A stretch of 64,000 bases of DNA, taken from NCBI GenBank assembly GCA_052390275.1, contig JBQTHD010000015.1:75041-139040 (forward strand), written 5' to 3'. A program made the translations under genes and the position numbers. Below, one piece after another: positions 34,036 to 41,693 of the stretch (positions are counted from its first letter, which is position 1; each line of letters opens with the position of its first letter). A model generated the notes under the pieces. It was not told where the DNA came from. It saw nothing but the letters and a program-made list of their open reading frames with translations, and did no database searches. The DNA is from JBQTHD01 sp052390275 (GTDB lineage Bacteria; Actinomycetota; Acidimicrobiia; Acidimicrobiales; AC-14).

Positions 34036-34883
34036 CGGATGGTGCGGTCGGGGCCACCGTCAGGGGAGGACGCGAAGGCATAGACGTCGGCCAGCCGGTC
34101 CGAATCGCATAGAACCGACGGCAGGTCGAAGGCCACCGACCCGGCCCGCAGCCCGAGCACCCGGTGGCAGTGGGCCACGGCCAGCGCAGGGTGGTGGAGG
34201 CTCACCACCACCGCCGCCGGCGCGGGCCCCGTGGTCAAGGACCGCAGGACCAGCAAGACCTGTTCGGCCCAGGCCGGGTCGAGGCTCGAGACCGGCTCGT
34301 CGGCCAGGACCAGTTCGGGGGCACCCACCAGCACCCGGGCCAGGGCCAGGCGCTGCTGCTCACCCCCGGAGAGGAGTTCGGTTCTTTCATGGCCACGGCC
34401 GCCCATTCCAACCCTGGCCAACGCCTCCTCCACCTCGGAGTCGTAGCGGCCGGACAGCATGGCCATGGCCACCGTCGACGCCCTCCGCCGGTTCAGGGAG
34501 CCGGCCATAACGTTGTTGGCCGCCCGCAGCGGCCCGACCAGATCGAGACCCTGGTGGATGGTTCCGACCCGGCGCCACACGGCCCGGGCCGAGCGGGCTC
34601 CCATGACCGACAGATCTCCCCCCAGGGTCAGAGCCATCCCGGCCGACGGGCGGACGGATCCTCCGGCCACCCCCAAAAGAGTGCTCTTGCCCGCGCCACT
34701 CGACCCCACCAGTCCAACCATCTCCCCCGGTCGCACCACCAGGCTCACCTGGTCCAGGGCCAGGCGGTTGCCGAACGACACCGACACCGCATCGAGTCTC
34801 AGAGCGGGCTCCACCACGGGCGCCGCTTCCGTGGCTTCGGGCCGTTCCCCCTCCGCGCAATCGTGGCGACCCGAGGTCCTCAC
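34032..34883 (-). CDS. ABC importer ATPase, PhnC-like
   Basis: A 283-residue ATPase: Walker A GLVGSSGAGKSTLLG, Q-loop GTIHQGLDLVGPL, signature LLSGGEQQRLALARVL, Walker B LVLADEPVSSLDP and H-loop VVSLHHP. The TIHQGLDLVGPLRAANNV pattern is that of phosphonate-type ATPases. GTG 34883 overlaps the binding-protein stop (GTGA) and adds a 30-residue leader; GTG 34817 or 34814 are alternatives. Confidence 0.88.
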   Translation of the reverse strand: MRTSGRHDCAEGERPEATEAAPVVEPALRLDAVSVSFGNRLALDQVSLVVRPGEMVGLVGSSGAGKSTLLGVAGGSVRPSAGMALTLGGDLSVMGARSARAVWRRVGTIHQGLDLVGPLRAANNVMAGSLNRRRASTVAMAMLSGRYDSEVEEALARVGMGGRGHERTELLSGGEQQRLALARVLVGAPELVLADEPVSSLDPAWAEQVLLVLRSLTTGPAPAAVVVSLHHPALAVAHCHRVLGLRAGSVAFDLPSVLCDSDRLADVYAFASSPDGGPDRTIR

Positions 34884-35815
34884 TCCTGGGCCAGGAGGCC
34901 GGACTTGAGGCCTATCTCCTCGATCTGGGCGTAGTCGTCCGGGGAGGCTGAAATGAACTTCCCGGCGCCGAACAGGTCCAGGATGGCCTTGTCCTCGGTG
35001 GCCCCTGGATCGAGGGCCAACAGCACGTCCCTGACACGGTCGCTGAACCCCTGGCCAAGCCGATCGTCGAGGTCCGGCCGCGCCAGCCAGTGGTAGTCGT
35101 GATAGGTGGGCGTGGAGAAGATGGCCCGAACCCTGGTGGTATCCACCTGCCCCGACTCGCTGCGGGTCTTCCATACCTGCTCGTTGAGTACTCCGGCCTC
35201 GAAGGTGCCGGACTCCACAAGGGCGATTGTCTTGTCGTGCGAGCCGCTGAAGCCGGGCTCGCCGGCGAAGTCGGAGGGGGCAACCCCGGCCTGATCCAAG
35301 AAGTAGAGCGGCATCAGGCGCCCGGAGGTGGACTGTTCGCTGCCAAAGGTGAATCGGCGCCCGGCAAGGGCGGTAAGGCCCTGCACCAAGTCCATCGGGG
35401 CGATCCCGCTCGCGGTGCTGGCGATGAAGACACTGCGAAACGTGGCGTCGATGTCCCTTTGGGCCAGCACGGCCGAGCCTGGGACGAGCCGCTGGGCGGC
35501 GACCCCGGTCAACCCCCCGAACCAGACCACGTCGAGGTCCCCGGCCCGGAAGAGGCTCACGGCCGCCGAGTAGTCGGTGACCGGCCGGTAGGCGACCTCG
35601 ACCCCCAGGCGCTGCGACAGGGTGGTGGCCAGTTGCGAGTAGAGACGCTGGAGTTTCTCCGGGTCCTGGTCGGGGATGGCCCCGATGGTCAGAACCTCGG
35701 CCCCCCCGTCGGGGTTGGGGGCGGGGGATGGCTCATCCGACGCGTTCTGAGGGGAGGCTCCACAGGCCGAGACAACGACCGAGAGCAGGACCAGGGCCAA
35801 ACGCCAACTTCTCAC
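34880..35815 (-). CDS. ABC importer substrate-binding lipoprotein, PhnD-like (possibly selenate-type)
   Basis: A 311-residue periplasm-facing lipoprotein: signal LALVLLSVVVSAC ends in a lipobox. Family segments: VLTIGAIPDQDPEKLQRLYS, YRPVTDYSAAVSLF, LDVVWFGGLTGVAAQ, RRFTFGSEQSTSGRLMPLYF and SGSHDKTIALVESG. The AIPDQ start, TSG-LMP and SGSHD blocks resemble proteins annotated as putative selenate binding proteins in the PhnD superfamily; phosphonate or phosphite are equal alternatives. First gene of the importer operon. Confidence 0.82.
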   Translation of the reverse strand: MRSWRLALVLLSVVVSACGASPQNASDEPSPAPNPDGGAEVLTIGAIPDQDPEKLQRLYSQLATTLSQRLGVEVAYRPVTDYSAAVSLFRAGDLDVVWFGGLTGVAAQRLVPGSAVLAQRDIDATFRSVFIASTASGIAPMDLVQGLTALAGRRFTFGSEQSTSGRLMPLYFLDQAGVAPSDFAGEPGFSGSHDKTIALVESGTFEAGVLNEQVWKTRSESGQVDTTRVRAIFSTPTYHDYHWLARPDLDDRLGQGFSDRVRDVLLALDPGATEDKAILDLFGAGKFISASPDDYAQIEEIGLKSGLLAQE

Positions 35816-35963
35816 TCGACTACCTCCGGGTTTGGGAATCAGCGGAACGCTTCGGGCCCCGGCGATTCCGGGGTCGAACGACTGGGCGCGGTTGTGGGCG
35901 GTGGCTTGAGCCCGGGAGGAATCCTGGGGATCGGAGCCGGCCTGCCGCGGGCAGGATTGAAGG

Positions 35964-36896
35964 GTGGCGCCGCCCGATGTCGACTGGCAGAGCTACCTGG
36001 ACCGGTTCCATCAGGACCACCCAGGGATTACCGAGACGCTGCTGTCCCGATCGGTGGACAGCCTGGGACTCAACCCCTACCAGTGGCTCACCGAACCGCT
36101 CGGCCAGCGCGGGGCCGCTGGCCAAAGCGGAAGCCGCCGGAGGATCGAGGCGGCTGCCGGCCCGGGGGGGCGGCCGGCGCTGCTGGTGGACCTGGCCTGT
36201 GGCAGCGGCCCGCTGCGTGCGCTCACCCCTGGCGAAATGACCTGGGTGGGTCTGGACCGCTCGGTCCAGGAGTTGGCTCGGGCGGCCAGGTCCGGCCCCG
36301 GCGTCGGGAGCGGGGCCGAGGTCGGGGTCGGTACCGGGGTCGGTACCGGGGTCGGGACCGGGATCGGGACCGGGATCGGGATCGGCAAGATGGTCGTTCA
36401 CTCCGATGCCCGGGCTCTGCCCATCGCCGACGCCTCGGCGGGCGCCGTCGCCTGCTCCATGGCCCTGATGCTGCTCAGCCCGTTGCAGGAGGTGCTGGCC
36501 GAGATTTCCCGGGTGCTGCGTCCCGGGGCGATGTTGGTGGCTCTCCTTCCGGCTTCTCATCCCATCGGCCTGAGCGAGTGTCTGCGCGTCTGCCGGTTGT
36601 GCCTGGCCCTTGGGCATTACCGACCCCTGTGGCCCGAGGCCGGGGGGCTTCGCAAGCCCGCAGAACTGCTCTGGGACGCGGGGCTGGCCCTGGCCAGCGA
36701 CAGCCAGCGCCGCTTCCGCTTCCTGCTCGTCAACGCCGGCGATGCCGACCTTGTTGTTGACTCGTTCTACCTGCCCGATCTGTCCGGTTCCCGCCGCCGC
36801 CGAGGGGTGGCTGTCGCCGAGAGTTGGCGGGCCCGGGGTCGACCCATGGCGATACCTCTGCGCCGCCTGGTGGCCGTGAAAGTCGGGACGGTCTAG
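35964..36896 (+). CDS. Class I SAM-dependent methyltransferase with a repeat insert
   Basis: A 310-residue Rossmann methyltransferase. SAM motif LLVDLACGSGPLRAL near residue 74, motif II WVGLDRSVQELARAA, then DARALPIADASAGAVACSMA and LAEISRVLRPGAMLVALLP. Between motif II and the acidic loop sits a run of GTGVGTG-like residues encoded by a 12-bp repeat, placed where it would extend a surface loop. Substrate unknown. Divergent from the importer operon. Confidence 0.8.
   Translation: MAPPDVDWQSYLDRFHQDHPGITETLLSRSVDSLGLNPYQWLTEPLGQRGAAGQSGSRRRIEAAAGPGGRPALLVDLACGSGPLRALTPGEMTWVGLDRSVQELARAARSGPGVGSGAEVGVGTGVGTGVGTGIGTGIGIGKMVVHSDARALPIADASAGAVACSMALMLLSPLQEVLAEISRVLRPGAMLVALLPASHPIGLSECLRVCRLCLALGHYRPLWPEAGGLRKPAELLWDAGLALASDSQRRFRFLLVNAGDADLVVDSFYLPDLSGSRRRRGVAVAESWRARGRPMAIPLRRLVAVKVGTV
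36324..36383. repeat. 12-bp in-frame tandem repeat x5 in the methyltransferase
   Basis: Unit GGGGTCGGTACC with graded variants (GGGGTCGGGACC, GGGATCGGGACC, GGGATCGGGATC) every 12 bases; encodes alternating Gly-Val/Ile-Gly-Thr. Confidence 0.9.
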
Positions 36897-36943
36897 GGCT
36901 GAGGGGGTCGGCGGCGGCCAACTGGCCGCCCGCGACGTGATGG

Positions 36944-37486
36944 TCATGACGGTCGGGTGACGAAGGAGAGGGCTAACAGCCCAACTCCCTCCATAAGGGC
37001 GAAGGACAGCATGGAGCCGTTTCCGCCCAGAAGGTTCACCTCACGACCGTACTGGGCGGCGGTCAGGATGCCGACCAGGGCGAAGCCACCGGCCACCAGC
37101 CACAGCCCCCGGCGCATGGCGAACCAGGCGAAGACCAATCCTGCCAAACCCAGAACCACAAGAGCCAAGGCTCCAGCCTGGTTCAAGGTGACCAGCGGAC
37201 CGTCCACGAACCGGTGCTCGATCACGGGCACAGATCGGTCCGAGGCGAAGCCCACGTCGGCCGCCCGGATCGTGCCGACGGCACCCATTAACACCGCCAC
37301 CCCGGCGATCACCATCTGGGCTCGCCGGGCCCGCTGGTGCAGGTTGGAATCACCACCGGCGCCATCCGCGCCATCGCCGTCCTCGAAAGGGCGGTCATGG
37401 GCATCGGCTCCTTCTTGTTGGTCGGGAGCTGTCGGGACCGATGGCACGCCGCCCGCCTCGTTGGCCGGGAGTCCGCCGGCCGTCAT
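36944..37486 (-). CDS. Four-helix membrane protein of unknown function
   Basis: A 180-residue protein: a hydrophilic acidic N-terminus of about 50 residues, then membrane segments AQMVIAGVAVLMGAVGTI, AGALALVVLGLAGLVFAW, GLWLVAGGFALVGILTAA and MLSFALMEGVGLLALSFV. The loop between helices 1 and 2 is likely outside. ATG 37486 overlaps the DoxX stop (ATGA). Third gene of a radical SAM - DoxX - membrane protein operon. Confidence 0.72.
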   Translation of the reverse strand: MTAGGLPANEAGGVPSVPTAPDQQEGADAHDRPFEDGDGADGAGGDSNLHQRARRAQMVIAGVAVLMGAVGTIRAADVGFASDRSVPVIEHRFVDGPLVTLNQAGALALVVLGLAGLVFAWFAMRRGLWLVAGGFALVGILTAAQYGREVNLLGGNGSMLSFALMEGVGLLALSFVTRPS

Positions 37487-38016
37487 GTCCACCTCAGGGC
37501 CCGCGCAGCGAGCGAGGAGGACGACCGGGCCCACATCGGGCGGAGCAGGCCGTCGAGGCCGGCGTGGCGGCCGGGGGCGGTGGCCAGTACGGCCAGGTGG
37601 GCGGCGATGAGCAGCCACAGGGCGTAAGGCCACTCCGCTGGCAGGCGCATCACCGACAAGGTGATGGTCACCGACATGGCCAGTCCGACCAGAGCCCAGA
37701 ATCGGGTTCCCAAACCCAGGAGGAGAAAGGCTCCAAGGGCTGCCTCGGTCAGGAGCACCGTCCATCCAAACGGGGTGAAGTTGGGAAGGATCAGGTTCTC
37801 CACGACCCAGGTGTAGGGGCCCCACACCGGGTGGTCAACTGCCGTCGAGGTGAAGAAGAAGAGGCCGCTGCGGTCATTGGCCCCGAAATCCGGCGGCCGC
37901 TTCCAGCCGGCGTTCTGCAGCCACATCACCCCCAGGAGCAATCGAACCGCCACCATCGGCCAGGGTGATGAGGTGGGACTGTCGGCCCCGACCGGGGCCC
38001 TTTTGATCATGCTCAA
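37483..38016 (-). CDS. DoxX-like membrane protein
   Basis: A 177-residue membrane protein with segments MVAVRLLLGVMWLQNAGWK, LLTEAALGAFLLLGLGTRFW and ALVGLAMSVTITLSVM and a C-terminal helix. The R-x-x-G-x-x-W-x-x-N/A-G-W-K pattern in helix 1 and the terminal PGRHAGLD are typical of DoxX-like proteins, some of which act as quinol oxidase or redox partners. ATG 38016 overlaps the radical SAM stop (ATGA). Confidence 0.78.
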   Translation of the reverse strand: MSMIKRAPVGADSPTSSPWPMVAVRLLLGVMWLQNAGWKRPPDFGANDRSGLFFFTSTAVDHPVWGPYTWVVENLILPNFTPFGWTVLLTEAALGAFLLLGLGTRFWALVGLAMSVTITLSVMRLPAEWPYALWLLIAAHLAVLATAPGRHAGLDGLLRPMWARSSSSLAARALRWT

Positions 38017-38957
38017 CGTATCCCCCGACGGCTGTCGTCGCCCGAGTCCGCGGCCGGGCGGTAGGGGGCGGTCGGCCGGTCCTGGGCCAGGAAGTCGAGC
38101 ATCTGGTTGGCGGGGACGACCAGTGGGTCGATGGTGGTCCCCAACCGCAGGTCGGTGTCGAGGACACCGCCGGTCACCGTGGGAGCGAACGGGCTCCAGA
38201 AGGCGCCGTCGGCGGTGATCGTCAACTCGGCCGGCAGTTCCTCCGACACGTCGCTGAGGCCCAGATTTGCGTCGGCGGCCCGGCCCCGGCGAACCACGGG
38301 CCGGATCACGTGATCCTCGGCCGGCACCCCCAGACAGTCCCGCAGCCTGTCCAGATCCTGCGACGCCGCAGGACTGGGGGGATCATCTGGGTCCAGGGTG
38401 GTGGCCAGGCGGACCCGGACCCCCAGATCGATGAGGCGGGGGACGGCGGCGACGACTTTGGCGAAGGTCTCCTCTCCCCGCCCCGCGTCGTTGATTCTGG
38501 GTTCGGCTGAGTCCAGGGAGACCTGAAGCGCGACGTCCCGGCCGGCCAAGATCTGCAACTGGCGGAGCCGGGCGGGACTGAACACGGTGGCGTTGGTCAG
38601 AACCAGCACCGGCAGATGCTCGGACATCCGGGCGACCAGATCGGCCATGCCGGCCAGGATGAAGGGTTCACCCCCGGTGACGCCCAGCTCGGTGAAGCCC
38701 AGGACACCGGCCTGGGTCGCGAGGGCGAGCATGGTGCCCGCGCCCAGTTCCCGGCGAGGGGAATCCGGGGCCGACGCGGTCAGGCAGTAGGTACAGGCCA
38801 GGTTGCAGTGGTAGTTGGAGTACAGCCACAGCCGGCCGGGCAACTCACCCGAGCGCCGGGCGGCCAGGACCCGCTCGACGTCGGGCGAACCGTGCGACCC
38901 GGCGGCGGCGGTGGCCGGGAGCACGCCGGTCCCAGCTCCGAGGGTGGTTGGACTCAT
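38013..38957 (-). CDS. Radical SAM enzyme
   Basis: A 314-residue radical SAM protein. The 4Fe-4S motif is CNLACTYC (about residues 53-60) after WLYSNYHCN; GVTGGEPFI is the GGEP SAM motif, followed by VLVLTNATVF and VALQVSLDSAEP, the classic barrel strands. There is no C-terminal SPASM cysteine cluster, so no auxiliary clusters. It ends with RPTAPYRPAADSGDD. It leads an operon of two membrane proteins linked by ATGA overlaps. Substrate unknown. Confidence 0.88.
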   Translation of the reverse strand: MSPTTLGAGTGVLPATAAAGSHGSPDVERVLAARRSGELPGRLWLYSNYHCNLACTYCLTASAPDSPRRELGAGTMLALATQAGVLGFTELGVTGGEPFILAGMADLVARMSEHLPVLVLTNATVFSPARLRQLQILAGRDVALQVSLDSAEPRINDAGRGEETFAKVVAAVPRLIDLGVRVRLATTLDPDDPPSPAASQDLDRLRDCLGVPAEDHVIRPVVRRGRAADANLGLSDVSEELPAELTITADGAFWSPFAPTVTGGVLDTDLRLGTTIDPLVVPANQMLDFLAQDRPTAPYRPAADSGDDSRRGIR

Positions 38958-39027
38958 GTGGGGTGAACCCGCTTGGTCCCGGGACCATTCCAATCGGGTC
39001 ACGCCCACCGATCGCCCAATCTCTATG

Positions 39028-39070
39028 GCCGCCCCAGGGCCGCCCAGGGCCGCCCCAGGGCCGCCCCAGG
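39028..39070. repeat. 10/11-bp tandem repeat between radical SAM and sigma factor genes
   Basis: Four units GCCGCCCCAGG (one copy lacks a C, 10 bp) at 39028, 39039, 39049 and 39060. Intergenic between divergent genes; the unit is not a multiple of three. Confidence 0.88.
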
Positions 39071-39157
39071 ACCGGCCCGAGACCGCCCGTCGCCGGTACC
39101 GGTCGTGCGGACCGGTGCCGCAAGGCTGGCCGAGTGCGGACCTGCCAGCATGGGGGA

Positions 39158-39733
39158 GTGACCGGCCCTGCTGCCTCCGCGGCCACGGACAGGGCCGAAC
39201 GGCATCGGAGGGTCTTTGCCCGCCATGTGGAACCCGAGGTCGAACTCCTCCTGCGCGTGGCCCGGACGTTGGTATCGAGGGACGCCGACGCAGAGGACCT
39301 GGTTCAAGAGACGCTGTTGCGGGCATTCAGATCGATGGAAACCTTCGACGGGAGATTCGCCCGGGCATGGCTCCTGACCATCATGCGCAACGCCAACATC
39401 AACCTTCACCGCCGCCGTCGGCCGGAGCTGCTGGCCAACCCGGAAACTGAGTTGGAACTGCTGGCCGGGTCCGAGCCGCCTCATCACTCGCCCGAGCATC
39501 GCGCCGAGGTCGTCGCCTTCGACGAGGGGGTGTCCAGGGCCCTGAACGCTCTCAGCGCCAATCATCGGGAGGTGCTCGTGCTGGTGGACGTGGCCGGGCT
39601 GAGCTATGCCGAGGCGGCGCGGACCCTGGAAGTGCCGTTGGGGACCATCATGAGCCGGCTCCATCGCGGCCGTTCCCGGATCCGGGGCCATATGGAGGCG
39701 CTCGGACTTGCTCCGGGGGATGGCCATGGGTGA
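39158..39733 (+). CDS. ECF-type RNA polymerase sigma factor
   Basis: A 191-residue sigma-70 family protein with region 2 (DAEDLVQETLLRAFRSMETF, then FARAWLLTIMRNANI) and region 4 (HREVLVLVDVAGLSYAEAAR, then VPLGTIMSRLHRGRSRIR). GTG 39158 follows a GGGGGAG site. It overlaps the downstream zinc-finger anti-sigma gene by 8 bases. It likely controls an envelope or redox stress regulon including its own operon. Confidence 0.93.
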   Translation: MTGPAASAATDRAERHRRVFARHVEPEVELLLRVARTLVSRDADAEDLVQETLLRAFRSMETFDGRFARAWLLTIMRNANINLHRRRRPELLANPETELELLAGSEPPHHSPEHRAEVVAFDEGVSRALNALSANHREVLVLVDVAGLSYAEAARTLEVPLGTIMSRLHRGRSRIRGHMEALGLAPGDGHG

Positions 39734-40004
39734 CCGGTGGCCGTTGCGCCTGGGCCTGCGCTGCGAAGAAGTCATGGGCAGGCTGAACAGGTACCTCGAC
39801 GGTGAGTTGTCCTCCTTGTCGGCCCGCCGGGTGAGCCGTCATCTGGCCAGGTGCCGCCGCTGCGGCCATGAGGCGGAGGCCCTGGCTGCCATCAAGGCCG
39901 CCCTGGCCCGCCAAGGTTGCGGCGACCTCGACCCCCAGGTTCTCGTTCGCCTCCAGGAGTTCGCCCGCCACCTGGGCGCCGCCCCGAACCCCCCGCCTGT
40001 GTAA
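39726..40004 (+). CDS. Zinc-finger anti-sigma factor
   Basis: A 92-residue ZAS-domain protein: RCEEVMGRLNRYLDGELSSL then RRVSRHLARCRRCGHEAEAL, with the HxxxCxxC zinc motif (HLARCRRC) that holds and releases the sigma factor in redox-responsive pairs. There is no membrane helix, so it is cytoplasmic. ATG 39726 or 39720 starts it; both overlap the sigma gene. Confidence 0.88.
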   Translation: MGDRWPLRLGLRCEEVMGRLNRYLDGELSSLSARRVSRHLARCRRCGHEAEALAAIKAALARQGCGDLDPQVLVRLQEFARHLGAAPNPPPV

Positions 40005-40115
40005 ACGGCCTTTCCGCCAGCGGGTCCGACCGCTCCAGGGTCGCTGAACGTGTCACGGCCACATTCGGGTGTCCCGCCGGGGAACGAGTGTGCCGGGCGG
40101 CGCCTTCCCCCTGGT

Positions 40116-40622
40116 TCAGGCCTTGACGACGACGGTGTCGAGAATCTTGTCGGCGAAGGTCTGGCGCTGGGAGTCCCACAGCGGCCAGAGGAAGCCGAGG
40201 TAGCAGGGCAGGGCGTCGACGATGTGCAGGAAGCTGCGGCCTATCGACAGCCCGACTCCGGGGGGACCAGCCTGACCCAAACGCACCAGGGCGATGCCGA
40301 CGGTCTTCTTGCCGATGGTCTGGCCGGTGCGCCCCTGGCGAACCAGGTTCCAAAAGCCAAACCCGATGGCGGCGAGGTAGCCGAGGATGAGAACCACGGT
40401 ACCGAGGGCCTCGGAGACCAGACCGAAGATCAATGACAGGGCTACGGCTCCGAGAAAGATCGGGATGCCCAGGAGACTGTCAATGATCGTGGCGCCGACC
40501 CGCGCCCCCCACGGGGCAAAGACCGGTGCCCCGGAGCCGTAGGGATCACTCGGCGGCGGACCCCAACCGGGGTCGCCACCGTCGGAGTAACCCGACGGGG
40601 GAGGCGGAGGAAAGCTGGACAT
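40116..40622 (-). CDS. RDD-family membrane protein
   Basis: A 168-residue protein: Pro/Gly-rich cytoplasmic N-terminus, then the RDD core APWGARVGATIIDSLLGIPI, a second helix LGTVVLILGYLAAIGFGFWN, the motif GRTGQTIGKKTVGIALVR and a terminal WDSQRQTFADKILDTVVV. RDD proteins are small multi-pass proteins, some ion transporters. ATG 40622 has AAAGGAG just upstream. Divergent from the DUF2752 gene. Confidence 0.88.
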   Translation of the reverse strand: MSSFPPPPPSGYSDGGDPGWGPPPSDPYGSGAPVFAPWGARVGATIIDSLLGIPIFLGAVALSLIFGLVSEALGTVVLILGYLAAIGFGFWNLVRQGRTGQTIGKKTVGIALVRLGQAGPPGVGLSIGRSFLHIVDALPCYLGFLWPLWDSQRQTFADKILDTVVVKA

Positions 40623-40710
40623 GACCGCTCCTTTGGCATTGTCCTACATGGCGTCGTCGCCCGGCCCGCTGAGAGCTTGGGGTCGTCCGCCGGACGACAT
40701 GGGGCAGTGT

Positions 40711-41091
40711 ATGTACCGTCACCGTTTCATGCCGGCATCGATCTGTCTTGGCCCGGAGGAATTGCGAAGTCTGCGGTGGGTCTCCGGCGGAATGCTCATC
40801 GCCGGCGCGGTGCTGTCCCGCCTGCCGGCCGGCGCGGGTGTTCCCTGCCCACTACGACTGATGACCGGCGTGCCCTGTCCGCTGTGCGGCATGACCACGA
40901 GCGTGCGATCGATATTCGGTGGAGATCTTGCTGTCGCCCTGACCGCCAATCCATTTGGCCTGTTGGTCCTGACGGCCGCCGTCGGCTTCCTGCTCTGGCG
41001 ACCAAAAGGGATTCGGGTGCCGCGGGCGCTGCTGGGAGCCATAGCTGCAGCCTCATGGGGTTACCAACTCTGGCGCTTCGGCCTCATCTAG
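40711..41091 (+). CDS. DUF2752 membrane protein
   Basis: A 126-residue protein with the DUF2752 hallmark CPLCGMTTSVRSIFGGDLAV then LTANPFGLLVLTAAVGFLLW; the cysteine pair may bind metal or form a disulfide. Two or three membrane helices. ATG 40711 is chosen to leave room for divergent promoters with the RDD gene; ATG 40732 or an upstream in-frame start at 40621 are possible. Function unknown. Confidence 0.8.
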   Translation: MYRHRFMPASICLGPEELRSLRWVSGGMLIAGAVLSRLPAGAGVPCPLRLMTGVPCPLCGMTTSVRSIFGGDLAVALTANPFGLLVLTAAVGFLLWRPKGIRVPRALLGAIAAASWGYQLWRFGLI

Positions 41092-41328
41092 CCGCGCCCC
41101 GGACTTGGCCCCGCCGGTTGGGCGTCACCTTGAAGCCGACAGGTGATTGAACTGGCCCCAGGAGGGCGGTGCGGATACGGCCGTGGCAACCACCTGTGCA
41201 TCTCAGCCCGTCAGCGGCAATCGGGCCGGGCGAGGCCCGACCAACGGTTTGGCTATATCTCTTGCGCCCAGTTCGGCTCTAGCCGCAAGCCGTAGCCGGT
41301 GTCGTCGTCTCAAGGGCTGGTGTCGGCA

Positions 41329-41550
41329 TCAATGGTTCATGCCGTCGGCGGTGGCGGAATCCCAAAGGTCGCCCTCGCCGCTGGCGGCCCACTCGTTGAA
41401 GGCGTCTTCGTAGTTGCGGCCTATCTCTACCAGTCGAAGGAGGCCGACGGCCCGTTCCAGCACGGCTGATCGCGATGGGATGGACCGGCTGCGAGCGTAG
41501 GCATCGAGGGATGCCACGTCGTTGTCCGGGATGCTCACGTGGAGCCGCAT
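41329..41550 (-). CDS. Orphan MazE-like RHH antitoxin
   Basis: A 73-residue protein MRLHVSIPDNDVASLDAYAR then IPSRSAVLERAVGLLRL, with FNEWAASGEGDLWDSATADG at the end, matching mycobacterial-type MazE antitoxins. ATG 41550 is the start. A MazF partner would be expected to overlap its 3' end, but I find no MazF-like frame in the 190 bases downstream on that strand. Confidence 0.78.
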   Translation of the reverse strand: MRLHVSIPDNDVASLDAYARSRSIPSRSAVLERAVGLLRLVEIGRNYEDAFNEWAASGEGDLWDSATADGMNH

Positions 41551-41693
41551 GGCGTAATCCTACGGAGCCCCACGGGGCACCCATCAGTCGAGATGGCCCC
41601 CGTCCCACGACGTATCCGCGTGGGCCTTATGGTTGATAGTCAGCGGCTGACTATTGGGGCCTGTCCTCACGCTGGGCCTGAGGAAGAGGAGCG

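Noticed and set aside
41139..41328. A MazF partner downstream of the orphan MazE-like antitoxin
   Set aside because: No frame on the minus strand shows the MazF N-terminal pattern; stops interrupt quickly.
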